Assembly: GCF_019710475.1 (NCBI RefSeq)
Contig: NZ_JAJFAX010000001.1
Span: forward strand, 62,001-126,000
Reading direction: 5' to 3'
From: Glycomyces sp. TRM65418
GTDB lineage: Bacteria; Actinomycetota; Actinomycetes; Mycobacteriales; Micromonosporaceae
DNA length: 64,000 nt
This document shows positions 1-7,144 of the stretch, one piece after another (the stretch's first letter is position 1; each line of letters opens with the position of its first letter). The translations under genes were made by a program, and so were the position numbers. The notes below the pieces were generated by a model, which ran no database searches, was not told the DNA's origin, and was given only the letters and a program-made list of their open reading frames with translations.

Positions 1-652
1 CGGGCATCCCCGGCAGGAGCGCTTCCACCTGCTCGGCGCTCGCCGCGTTGTCGAGCACCATGAGGACGCGGCGGCCGGCCAGGGCGCTGCGGTAGCGGGC
101 GGTGAGTTCGTCGAGGTCGCTCGGGAGCTTCTGACCGCTCACGTCGAGGCTGCGCAGCACCCGCGTCAGCAGCGTCTTCAGGTCGGGGCGCGGTCCGGCG
201 GCGTGCGTGAAGCCGTGGAGGTCGACGAACAGCTGGCCGTCGGGGTATCGCGGGGCGAGCGCATGGGCGGCCCGCACCGCCAGGGAGGTCTTGCCCACGC
301 CGGCCATGCCGTGCACCACGACGGCGGCGACGCCGGAGTCGACCGCGGCCAGCAGCGCGTTCAGTTGCGGTTCGCGGCCGGCGAACCCGGCAAGGGTCCG
401 CGGCAGTTCCCGGGGCACCGTGGCGGTCAGATCCGTCGGCGCCGTCAGCGTGGCCCGGTCGGCCTCGGTCAGCCCGAGCGCTTCGAAGAGCAGACGCAGC
501 GTCCGCGGCTGCGGCCGCACCTTGCCGAGTTCGATGTCCCGGATCGTGCGGATGCCGACCCCCGCCTTGGCCGCGAGCTCCTCTTGCGTCATCATCGCCT
601 GTTTTCGGAGTGGCCGCAGGTTGCCGCTGGCCTCGGAGACGCGATCAGGCAT
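1..652 (-). CDS. XRE-family HTH / NB-ARC regulator (3' end outside window)
   Basis: Only the N-terminal ~217 residues are present; the frame stays open to the left edge. The start is taken at the ATG ending at 652, which puts an XRE-type helix-turn-helix at about residues 12-60 (TQEELAAKAGVGIRTIRDIE). An NTPase region follows, with Walker A GMAGVGKTSLA near residue 105 and a hydrophobic Walker B-like strand RRVLMVLDNA near residue 195. This order is that of AfsR/SARP-like or STAND-type regulators in which an XRE domain is followed by NB-ARC and usually C-terminal TPRs. Such proteins act as nucleotide-controlled transcription regulators in the cytoplasm. The ligand and targets are unknown, and the C-terminal sensor half cannot be judged here. 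Confidence 0.85.
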   Translation of the reverse strand, partial: MPDRVSEASGNLRPLRKQAMMTQEELAAKAGVGIRTIRDIELGKVRPQPRTLRLLFEALGLTEADRATLTAPTDLTATVPRELPRTLAGFAGREPQLNALLAAVDSGVAAVVVHGMAGVGKTSLAVRAAHALAPRYPDGQLFVDLHGFTHAAGPRPDLKTLLTRVLRSLDVSGQKLPSDLDELTARYRSALAGRRVLMVLDNAASAEQVEALLPGMP

Positions 653-784
653 TCCCCAATGGTAGGTCGGCGCGACCACGCGGCGGTCGAAGCGGGGCGG
701 CGTCAGGCGAGATCGGAGGCCGGAGGCGGGCGTCGCGCCCGTCACGAAAGGGCGGCCGGACCCTCGACGGCGGCGCGGCCCTGC

Positions 785-1621
785 TCATTGCCCACGGAGG
801 AGCCCCAACTCCTCGAAGGTCGAGCGGCTCCATGCGAGGGCATCGTCCAAGGTGCGCCATTGCGATTCAAGGTCGTCGAGGTACGGGAAGACATACGGGT
901 CGGTCACGCCGGGCGGCAGATCGGAGGCTTTGCAGGAGAACGGGCCTTCGCCGTAGGACTCCAGGATCAGGCTTTGGACGAAACCGACCTCCTGGGCGTC
1001 CAGGACCGAGAACCACAGGCGGCGCAACATCGCCGGGTGGGCGACTGCGAAACAGAGGCGGCCGATGTCGAGCGGTTCACCGGCGGCGATGACGCGGGCG
1101 ACTGCGGAGAAGCGGCCCGTGTCCGGGAGACTCGCGGCGTAGCCGCTCCAGATCTCCACGCTGTGGCCGACCTCGATGATCGCCGAGCACAGGGCCGCGA
1201 GCGCGAGGCCTCGGTTGGTGACGTAATGGTGCGGGGTGCGGCTCGCATACGTCGCGGGGACCAGGAAGGTGACGACGCGGCCGCGCACCGAAGTACTGCG
1301 GGGGACGGCGTCGACCATGCATTCGGGGACACCCGAGAGATAGACGCCGACATCGACTTCGCTGCCGGTGACGTCCCAGTTCGGTTCCAGGGCGGTGACG
1401 TTGCGGCTCAGACCCGCCCGTTCGCGGAGTTCGCCGACGGTGACGTCGGTGTCGGGGAGGTCGACGTGCCAGCCGTCCACGCCGAGCGCTTGCGCCTCTT
1501 CGAACGTGGCCCCAGCCCACTCGGACCCGGCGTTGCGACCGGAGCCGTAGGTGACCGACGGCGGCCGCTGGGACGCTTCGAGGAACTCCTGCCATGAGTA
1601 GAACGGCTCGATGATCGACAT
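785..1621 (-). CDS. DUF7192-like protein, partner of the adjacent AAA+ ATPase
   Basis: A 278-residue soluble protein with no signal peptide or membrane segment. The N-terminus (FYSWQEFLEAS, then GATFEEAQALGVDGW) and the middle (VDVGVYLSGVPECMVD, then a segment repeatedly predicted as strands) resemble proteins I know from actinobacterial phages and genomes annotated DUF7192; this is recollection, not a search. The ATG directly abuts the TAG of the AAA+ gene upstream (TAGATG), so the two are translationally coupled and probably act together. In related gene pairs a MoxR/CobS-like ATPase remodels its partner. No catalytic motif is visible, so no enzymatic function is proposed. Confidence 0.7.
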   Translation of the reverse strand: MSIIEPFYSWQEFLEASQRPPSVTYGSGRNAGSEWAGATFEEAQALGVDGWHVDLPDTDVTVGELRERAGLSRNVTALEPNWDVTGSEVDVGVYLSGVPECMVDAVPRSTSVRGRVVTFLVPATYASRTPHHYVTNRGLALAALCSAIIEVGHSVEIWSGYAASLPDTGRFSAVARVIAAGEPLDIGRLCFAVAHPAMLRRLWFSVLDAQEVGFVQSLILESYGEGPFSCKASDLPPGVTDPYVFPYLDDLESQWRTLDDALAWSRSTFEELGLLRGQ

Positions 1622-2839
1622 CTACTTCGCCCCGAGCGCGTTCCGATGCGAGTCCGAGAGTCCTCTGAAGACTCGCCATGCCATGACCTGCTCGAGGGTG
1701 GCGCCCGCTTCGAGGAGCTTCGCGCCGTCGATGCTCGCGCGCGGAGAGAAGACCACCGGCAGGTGCTTGCGCTCCGCGATGCCTCTGAGCCGCTGCACCT
1801 CCTTGAGGAGCTGCTTCACCTCACTCGGCTTCGAAGGCGCGTGGGCGTGCGCCAGCCGCCGTTCGAGCTTCGTGTCGATCGGGACCTCGATCATCGTGAA
1901 CCTGTCCAATGTGGCTGCGTCGAGGGTCTGCCGCCCCACGTACCGCTGGTCCCCTCCGGTGCCGAACGTGTTCGCCGTCGCCACCAGGTGGAAGTCCGGA
2001 TGCGCGGTCACCATCTTGTCCGCGAACGCGCAGACTCGCAGGGCCAGTGCCTGGTTCAACTCCCCCAGCAGGCCGGGGTGTCCGTTGTCGAGTTCGTCGA
2101 GCAGCATGACCCCTCCGTCCTCGAATGCGCGGCGGAACGGCGTGCCGTGGTAGTTCCCGTGGGCGTCGTAGTAGCCGAACACCTTGCTCATCGGCGTGGT
2201 CGGGCCGAGCGAGAGCGCGTGGAAGCTGAGTCCGAGGCCTTCGGCGGCCTGCTTGGCGAGCATGGATTTCCCAGTGCCGGCCGGGCCGACGAGCAGCACG
2301 TGACAGTGCGCGCGCAGCGCCAGCAGCAGTTCCGGGAGCGTTCGGTGGGCCGCGCCCTCGATGTTGATCGGCCGCGGCGCTTCGGGCAGGAGCACCTGTA
2401 CCGGCTCCGGCAGCAGGCCCGGCAGCTGCGACTCGATCTCGGCTCGCACGAGGACGGCGAGTTTCTCGACCAGTTCGGCGCGGGTCTCCTCGATCTCCGC
2501 GAAGTAGTCGCGCCTGGTCCGCTCCAGCAGCTCCTCGTGCTCCTCGCGCTCCCGCGCGATCCGGCTCTCGTGTTCGTCTTGCACCCGCGCAATCTGGCGC
2601 TCCTGCTCATCGGTCCACGCGGTCGTCTCGATCTCGACCATCTTCTGGATCGTCCGGTGGGGCACTGACAGCAGGCCCCTGGTCGCCTTCGCCGCGGCCT
2701 TCTCCGCGAGCTCCTCGATCTCCCGGTCACGGCGGTCGATCTGCTGCTTCGCGACCTCGTACGCGATGCGCACGATCTCGCTGCGGGTCTTCTCCTGCAC
2801 GGGACGCTCCGTCTCGTAGGGGGACGAGTTGCCGTCCAT
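1622..2839 (-). CDS. AAA+ ATPase (AAA_5/MoxR-CobS-like) with N-terminal coiled coil
   Basis: A 405-residue protein. Residues about 15-135 are highly charged and heptad-like (long coiled coil rich in E, R and A). The AAA+ core follows: Walker A GPAGTGKS at 185-192, Walker B VMLLDEL at 244-250, sensor-1 VATAN at 286-290, and a conserved Arg in LDRF (313). The wording of the core (dynein-related AAA_5, as in MoxR and CobS) points to a substrate-remodelling ATPase rather than a helicase. It is the first gene of a two-gene unit with the DUF7192-like protein; the stop and next start touch. MoxR-type ATPases are typically co-encoded with a VWA or other client protein, so the neighbour is the likely client. 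The physiological role is unknown. Confidence 0.85.
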   Translation of the reverse strand: MDGNSSPYETERPVQEKTRSEIVRIAYEVAKQQIDRRDREIEELAEKAAAKATRGLLSVPHRTIQKMVEIETTAWTDEQERQIARVQDEHESRIAREREEHEELLERTRRDYFAEIEETRAELVEKLAVLVRAEIESQLPGLLPEPVQVLLPEAPRPINIEGAAHRTLPELLLALRAHCHVLLVGPAGTGKSMLAKQAAEGLGLSFHALSLGPTTPMSKVFGYYDAHGNYHGTPFRRAFEDGGVMLLDELDNGHPGLLGELNQALALRVCAFADKMVTAHPDFHLVATANTFGTGGDQRYVGRQTLDAATLDRFTMIEVPIDTKLERRLAHAHAPSKPSEVKQLLKEVQRLRGIAERKHLPVVFSPRASIDGAKLLEAGATLEQVMAWRVFRGLSDSHRNALGAK

Positions 2840-3210
2840 TTGTACCGGCGACCGCCTGGGAGGGGTCCCGCCGTCGCCGTTCGCGTGGTGGCCGGCGGCC
2901 GAGCGGATTGAAGCTCGCCCCTTTGCGTCGGCTCCCGCTTTGAGCCGCTGTTCCCGATCAGGAGCGGGCCCATCACTCGTAGAGGTTCCCCGGCCTCCAG
3001 CACGTCGTCGGCCAACCGAGTGCGGTCGTCCCGGGGATGCCGCTCGACGGCTTCGCCGACGACGACCCGTTCCTCGAATTCGGTCTCGACGGGGCCGGTG
3101 TAGGTCTGGTCAACAGCATCACCACAGCAAAGGAGGTGCTCGACTCGTGCGTGCGGCCCGACGCAAAAACCAACGGATGCCGCGATGGCAATGTGCTTCA
3201 ATGCGACCGA
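2840..3210. other. Intergenic stretch, no supported gene
   Basis: No complete gene is supported. From about 2983 to 3195 one plus-strand frame has strong G/C at third codon positions (reading around MPLDGFADDDPFLEFG). It is interrupted by a TAG at 2980-2982 and has no convincing start or ribosome site, so it may be a gene remnant. The region probably also carries the promoter of the AAA+ gene. Confidence 0.4.
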
Positions 3211-3627
3211 TCATCCGCGTTGGCTCCACTCCTGCCCGGGCGGCGCAGTCGGGTCGGGAACGGTCCGATCCTCCACACGCGCATCGAGCGGCGCCAGCAG
3301 CCGTCGCAGCTCTCGAGCCGATCGTGTCGGCAGGCGGTGCAGCGCGACCTCCAGCGTTTCCCTGGGACGCGGGCAACAGCAGTCCAAGGAGCAGCCCGCT
3401 ACACCATTGCGAAGGGAGCGGCTGGGAGCATGGGCGATGCGCCGCCATTCTTGGAACGCAGTCCCGAACCGGCCGGGCCAGGAGCCGGCGTCACGGTCTT
3501 CGAGTCGACGCAGTGCCGCATTGAGCGACCCGGAGGCGCCCGGGACCTGTGGTGCATGCCGTCGGTACCAGGAACGCTCGCGTCGCCGCTGGCTCGCGCG
3601 GACGCGCGCAGGAGACCTACGCGGCAT
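3211..3627 (-). CDS. Conserved actinobacterial hypothetical protein
   Basis: 138 residues, basic, soluble. The segment ALHRLPTRSARELRRLLAPLDARVEDRTVPDP resembles a small family frequent in Streptomyces and relatives, in which an LPxRxxRELRRLVxPLD motif precedes a short tail ending in a Trp-rich or charged segment. Function is unknown. The ATG ending at 3627 is the first start; a shorter start inside the Arg-rich N-terminus is possible. It also contains a CCCPRPRE segment of unclear meaning. It stands alone between gene-free stretches, and its base composition is a little less biased than its neighbours, in keeping with an accessory region. Confidence 0.55.
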   Translation of the reverse strand: MPRRSPARVRASQRRRERSWYRRHAPQVPGASGSLNAALRRLEDRDAGSWPGRFGTAFQEWRRIAHAPSRSLRNGVAGCSLDCCCPRPRETLEVALHRLPTRSARELRRLLAPLDARVEDRTVPDPTAPPGQEWSQRG

Positions 3628-4010
3628 CGCCCTTTCGGTTGATCGTCATGGAACCAGTATGCCCAACGAACCCATTCAAGGCGATCGACCGCACCGCGAC
3701 CCCGACCCTGTAGGCGCCGAACCCCGGTGGAGTGTCCGAACCCGGCCGGCCGGCGACTTGGCATCCTCAGCACCTGAGCCGAACCGCCAGTGGCGAAACC
3801 TATGTCGAGGATGCGCTCGTGCGAGAGGTTCGCGAGGAGGTCGAGACGCAGGCGGCGCGGCACGCGTGCGGCAATGTCATCACCGTGACTCCGTATCCTG
3901 AAGGACCCGACGTCCGACCTCGCATCCGGACCGTGTGGGCGACGGGACCGCCGGTTCCGGCCGCCTTCGCCGGACCCCGTCGGGGCGGTCGCGTCGATAC
4001 CATCGACACC
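3628..4010. other. Intergenic stretch, no supported gene
   Basis: The frame of the following gene stays open upstream, but third-position G/C bias and family-like sequence only begin at the ATG at 4011. I therefore treat this stretch as non-coding leader and promoter. No strong hairpin or RNA gene was recognised. Confidence 0.4.
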
Positions 4011-4958
4011 ATGCCCGAGTCGATCGAACGGTTGAACAAGGAACTGGCCGAAGCGAGAGAGCTGTTGCACCGCAAGCAGCACCACGAGCGGGTGCTGGTC
4101 AGGACCGAGCGGCAGGTGGCGTCCGCCGAAGCGGCACTGAAGCTCGCCGAAGAGCGAGCGGCCGTCGAGCAGAAGGATGTCGACCGGCTGGAGCGAGTGT
4201 CTTTCGGAGCATTGTGGGCCATGGTCATCGGCTCCCGGGAGGAACGACTCGACATCGAGCGGGCCGAAGCGGCCGCCGCGCGGATCCGAGTGCAGCAGGA
4301 GCGGGCGCGAGTCCGCTGGCTGGTCCAGGACCGAGCGTCGCTCGAGACCGCCGGAGCCGAATTCGAGGGCGCGGAGGAGCGGTTCCGCGAACTGCTGGCG
4401 GACAAGGAGCGGGCCGTGCTCGTGCTGGGTCTGCCCGCAGGCGGCGAACTGGAGGAGATCGCGGATCAGACGGCCGACCTGCGCGCCGAGCGGCGCGAAC
4501 TCAAGGAGGCCTGCGACGCCGGGCGGCGGGCGCTGGAACGGGTCAACGAGATCGGGCGCCTGCTCAGCAGCGCCGGCACCGCCTCCGGCTGGGACCTGCT
4601 CGGCGGCGGCGAGCTGGTCAGCCAGTTCAAGTACGACAAGCTCGACTCGGCGGGCCGCGCCGTGGCCTACGCGCAGCGGGCGCTCGACGCGTTCAGCCGC
4701 GAACTGGTCGACGTCGGTGTCGAGCAGCGCCACCGCGCCCCCGCGATCCCGAACAACTGGCTGACCGATGTGCTGTTCGACAACTTCCTGACCGATGCGG
4801 TGCGCAACGGGCAGATCCGGGACGCCACCGAGCGGTTCAGGGCCATCCGCGACTCGGTCCAGACGACGATCCGGTCACTGCAGGAACGGGACGCGGAGGC
4901 CGAGCGCAGTCTCGTCCGGCTGCAGACCCGCAGGGAAGCGCTGCTTGTCGAGGACTGA
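4011..4958 (+). CDS. Coiled-coil hypothetical protein
   Basis: 315 residues from the ATG at 4011 (MPESIERLNKELAEAREL). Residues 1-55 and about 85-195 are heptad-rich coiled coil. A short hydrophobic patch (SFGALWAMVIG, about 64-74) interrupts them. The C-terminal third is globular and carries the most distinctive sequence: GLLSSAGTASGW-like turn (about 182-194), QFKYDKLDSA, and LFDNFLTDAVRNGQIRDA. This looks like a widespread but uncharacterised bacterial family of coiled-coil proteins. No catalytic motif or signal peptide is visible. It is monocistronic, converging with the DoxX gene. An in-frame upstream extension to 3732 exists but reads as non-coding. Confidence 0.75.
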   Translation: MPESIERLNKELAEARELLHRKQHHERVLVRTERQVASAEAALKLAEERAAVEQKDVDRLERVSFGALWAMVIGSREERLDIERAEAAAARIRVQQERARVRWLVQDRASLETAGAEFEGAEERFRELLADKERAVLVLGLPAGGELEEIADQTADLRAERRELKEACDAGRRALERVNEIGRLLSSAGTASGWDLLGGGELVSQFKYDKLDSAGRAVAYAQRALDAFSRELVDVGVEQRHRAPAIPNNWLTDVLFDNFLTDAVRNGQIRDATERFRAIRDSVQTTIRSLQERDAEAERSLVRLQTRREALLVED

Positions 4959-4985
4959 TCCGTCGGCGACGTGCCCGGCCCTCGG

Positions 4986-5516
4986 TCAGCGCAAAATCGG
5001 GAACCGCCGGACGAGACCGATCCGCCGCCAGGGGCGGCCGAGCCCCCACCGGTCGCCGGCATCAGTGAAGATGAAGGCGATCAGTATGGCCGCGTAGATG
5101 AAATGCGGGTCGACGATCGGGTTGGTCTCGGAGGGGACCAGCGAGGCCCACAAGGCGGCCATGAGGATCGCACCGCCGATAGCCGCCAAGCGCAGGACGA
5201 CGCCGAGGGTGAGCGCGATGCCGAGTCCGCCCATGGCGGTCATGAACAGCCAGTCGGCCCAGATCTCCCCGGCCACGGCGCTGTAGGCGCCGCCTACGTC
5301 GTCGGAGAAGAAGGCCGCGGTGGGGCTGCCGCCGTCGATCCACCCCCGGTCCGCGGGGGTGTTGTAGCCGAGGCCGAACGTTTTGTCGAGGAAGGACCAC
5401 AGGAACACCCAGCCCAGGGCGAGGCGCACGAAAGCGAGGGTGCGGGGCGGGCGGGCCTCTGCGGTCGGGGTCGGGGTCTCGGTGGTCGGTGCGGTGGTCG
5501 AAGCGTTGCTGGCCAT
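4986..5516 (-). CDS. DoxX-family membrane protein
   Basis: 176 residues with a Thr/Pro-rich cytoplasmic N-terminus (1-24) and four hydrophobic segments (about 27-45, 75-95, 100-125, 132-152). The opening RLALGWVFLWSFLDKTFGLGYNTP and the loop with GWIDGGSPT are typical of the DoxX/DoxD-like family. Family members are small integral membrane proteins; some are thiosulfate:quinone oxidoreductase subunits and others associate with oxidative-stress complexes, and most are uncharacterised. No partner (SodA or SseA-like) is adjacent. The start ATG is preceded by GAAGGGATG. Confidence 0.85.
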   Translation of the reverse strand: MASNASTTAPTTETPTPTAEARPPRTLAFVRLALGWVFLWSFLDKTFGLGYNTPADRGWIDGGSPTAAFFSDDVGGAYSAVAGEIWADWLFMTAMGGLGIALTLGVVLRLAAIGGAILMAALWASLVPSETNPIVDPHFIYAAILIAFIFTDAGDRWGLGRPWRRIGLVRRFPILR

Positions 5517-5641
5517 GCTTCATCCCTTCGGGGGTCAGGGACGACGGCGGAGATCGGGCGAGGCGGCACTTCAGGGTGTGCTGATCCGCGAAGAGGGATC
5601 CATCGTCGACGGTTGCGGTAGAAGCGCTCCCACCATAGCAT

Positions 5642-6345
5642 GTGGACACCGTCCGGCAATCGCCCGGTTCTCGGCGCCGCGGCCCGGTCGAAGCGGCGTA
5701 CCTCGAAGCGGTAGCCGCCTTCGCTGAGGACGCCGGCATCGACAGCCTGGTCACCCAGGAGCCGGAGGCCGCAGGATTCGGCTACTTCGGTGCAGAGCCG
5801 GCAGGGCCCGGCCATGGACTGGCCGGAACCCTCCCGCCAGACCTGAGCGGCTACCACGACGGTGCGGAGGTCGCTCTCACCGCCGGGCTGGAACTGGTCC
5901 GGGCAATGCTCCGTGACAGCGGTCTATGGCGCCGACTGGAGGTAGCGGGATCGTTCGCCGTGCATGTCGGCTGGGACCAATACGTCTATGTCAGCACCAA
6001 CGCATTGGCCCGCGCACTCGGACTGTTCCCCGAACGCCTCCCCTTACGATGCCGCCCTCGACGAGCACGACTGCGAGCAACGCCCCGCCGACGACGAGTT
6101 CTGGACCCGACTCAAGTGGTCCGTCGCCACAGGCCCGGCCGTGATCCTGGAAGAGCGCTCCGTCGACAACCCGTGCAGCATTCGTCGCCGCCTCCGGCGC
6201 CACGCAGAAGGATCTCGCACGCGAGAACGGCATCAGCATCCGCAGCGTCAAACGCCCGATCCGTGCCGTCCGGGGCGAAGAACCGTTGCAGCCGCAGCTC
6301 CGGTCACGTCCGCCGCTCCGACTTGAGTTTCACCCTGTGGCGCTG
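5642..6345 (+). pseudogene. Frameshifted gene remnant (actinobacterial hypothetical with HVGWDQY motif)
   Basis: Family-like sequence runs in three successive frames. Frame A, from about 5690 to 6045, encodes YLEAVAAFAEDAGIDSL and FAVHVGWDQYVYV up to ALGLFPER. Frame B, about 6040-6180, continues with SPYDAALDEHDCEQRP and DDEFWTRLKWSVATGPAV. Frame C, about 6180-6345, reads AAFVAASGATQKDLARENG and ISIRSVKR, a helix-turn-helix-like tail. The first shift lies in a C-rich run (cgcctccccttac). The A plus B parts match a Streptomyces-type hypothetical protein I recall (VHVGWDQYVYVGS ... LGLFPER ... SPY). An intact protein would need two frame changes, so this is a pseudogene or has sequencing errors. 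The tail may be a separate recombinase-like HTH remnant. Confidence 0.6.
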
Positions 6346-6369
6346 AACGGACCCAAAGCCGGAACGTCG

Positions 6370-7020
6370 TCATGCCCGAGAGCCGAAGGCGTGCAGGAAG
6401 GTGTCGATCGCAGCGGTCGCGACCTGCCGCATCTCGGCGGCCGAAAGGCGACGCGTGCCCCATTCGGCGCGGGCTTCGAGCGGGCCGGTGAGGAGCGCGC
6501 TCAGCTGCTCCACGGCCGCGTCCGGGTCGGTGATCCGCAGTCGCCCGGCGAGCGCGAGCCGCGCGAGCCGGTCGGCGAGGGCCTGCCGGACACGCGCGGA
6601 GGCGCGGACCTGCACGATCTCCAGCAGGTCCGGCAGGTGCGCGAGTTCCGCGTACAGCAGCCGCCGCAGCGCCCAGGACTGCTCGTCGCAGTAGCACTGG
6701 ATCAGGCGGAAGCCGACGTCTTCGAGGAGTTCGCGCGGGTCGCCGCCGGAGTCGACGAGACGTTCAACGGCGGCGAGGTTCTTGGCGGTGGCCTCCTCGG
6801 CGCTGGCCGCGATGGCTTCGCGCAACAGGGTCTCCTTGTCGCCGAAGTGGTTGTAGACCGTGGCCTTAGCGACTCCGGCTTCGGCGGCGACCTCGTCGAC
6901 GCCCGCCTGCGCGTAACCGCGCCGGGCGAACACGTCGAACGCGGCGGCAAGGATCGCCTGCCGCTTGTCCATGCGGCCCCGAGGGGCCGCGCGTCCCGTC
7001 TGCTTCGCCGCCGCACTCAT
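6370..7020 (-). CDS. TetR-family transcriptional regulator
   Basis: 217 residues from the ATG ending at 7020. The N-terminal HTH is at about residues 17-63 (ILAAAFDVFARRGYAQAGV, then EVAAEAGVAKATVYNHFGDK). The C-terminal ligand domain is alpha-helical, of the AcrR/TetR_C type. It is divergent from the MFS-SDR operon at 7145, and the 124 bp between them contain several inverted repeats, so it very probably represses that operon and itself. The inducing ligand is likely a substrate of the efflux pump. An upstream in-frame ATG ending at 7059 is possible but would overlap one candidate operator. Confidence 0.92.
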   Translation of the reverse strand: MSAAAKQTGRAAPRGRMDKRQAILAAAFDVFARRGYAQAGVDEVAAEAGVAKATVYNHFGDKETLLREAIAASAEEATAKNLAAVERLVDSGGDPRELLEDVGFRLIQCYCDEQSWALRRLLYAELAHLPDLLEIVQVRASARVRQALADRLARLALAGRLRITDPDAAVEQLSALLTGPLEARAEWGTRRLSAAEMRQVATAAIDTFLHAFGSRA

Positions 7021-7051
7021 GCGCCCAGCGTAGACGACCTCCCATTGCTTT

Positions 7052-7065
7052 GGACTCACGGGTCT
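7052..7065. promoter_or_regulatory. Candidate TetR operator, copy 1
   Basis: GGACTCACGGGTCT resembles the second site at 7113-7126 (AGACTCATCAGTCT): both read RGACTCAnnnGTCT. It sits just upstream of the TetR start, suitable for autoregulation. Confidence 0.45.
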
Positions 7066-7080
7066 GTTTTCCTGTCCGCT

Positions 7081-7097
7081 CGAGTATGCAATACTCG
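7081..7097. promoter_or_regulatory. Perfect 17-bp palindrome in TetR/MFS divergent promoter
   Basis: CGAGTAT-GCA-ATACTCG is a perfect 7-bp inverted repeat with a 3-bp centre, midway between the two divergent genes. It is a candidate operator for the adjacent TetR protein or a second regulator. Confidence 0.55.
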
Positions 7098-7111
7098 CAA
7101 GATCAATGATT

Positions 7112-7127
7112 TAGACTCATCAGTCTA
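7112..7127. promoter_or_regulatory. Candidate TetR operator, copy 2
   Basis: TAGACT-CATC-AGTCTA is a perfect 6-bp inverted repeat, ending 17 bp before the chosen MFS start codon at 7145. A repressor bound here would block the promoter or start of the efflux operon. Confidence 0.6.
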
Positions 7128-7144
7128 GTTTGATGGGAGCTCAT

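Noticed and set aside
203-1597. Long plus-strand frame over the DUF7192-like gene and regulator start
   Set aside because: Antisense shadow in high-GC DNA; Arg/Gly-rich with no domain, while the opposite strand carries recognisable proteins.
3732-4010. In-frame N-terminal extension of the coiled-coil gene
   Set aside because: Codon bias and family-like sequence begin at the ATG at 4011; the upstream part has mixed third positions and no ribosome site.
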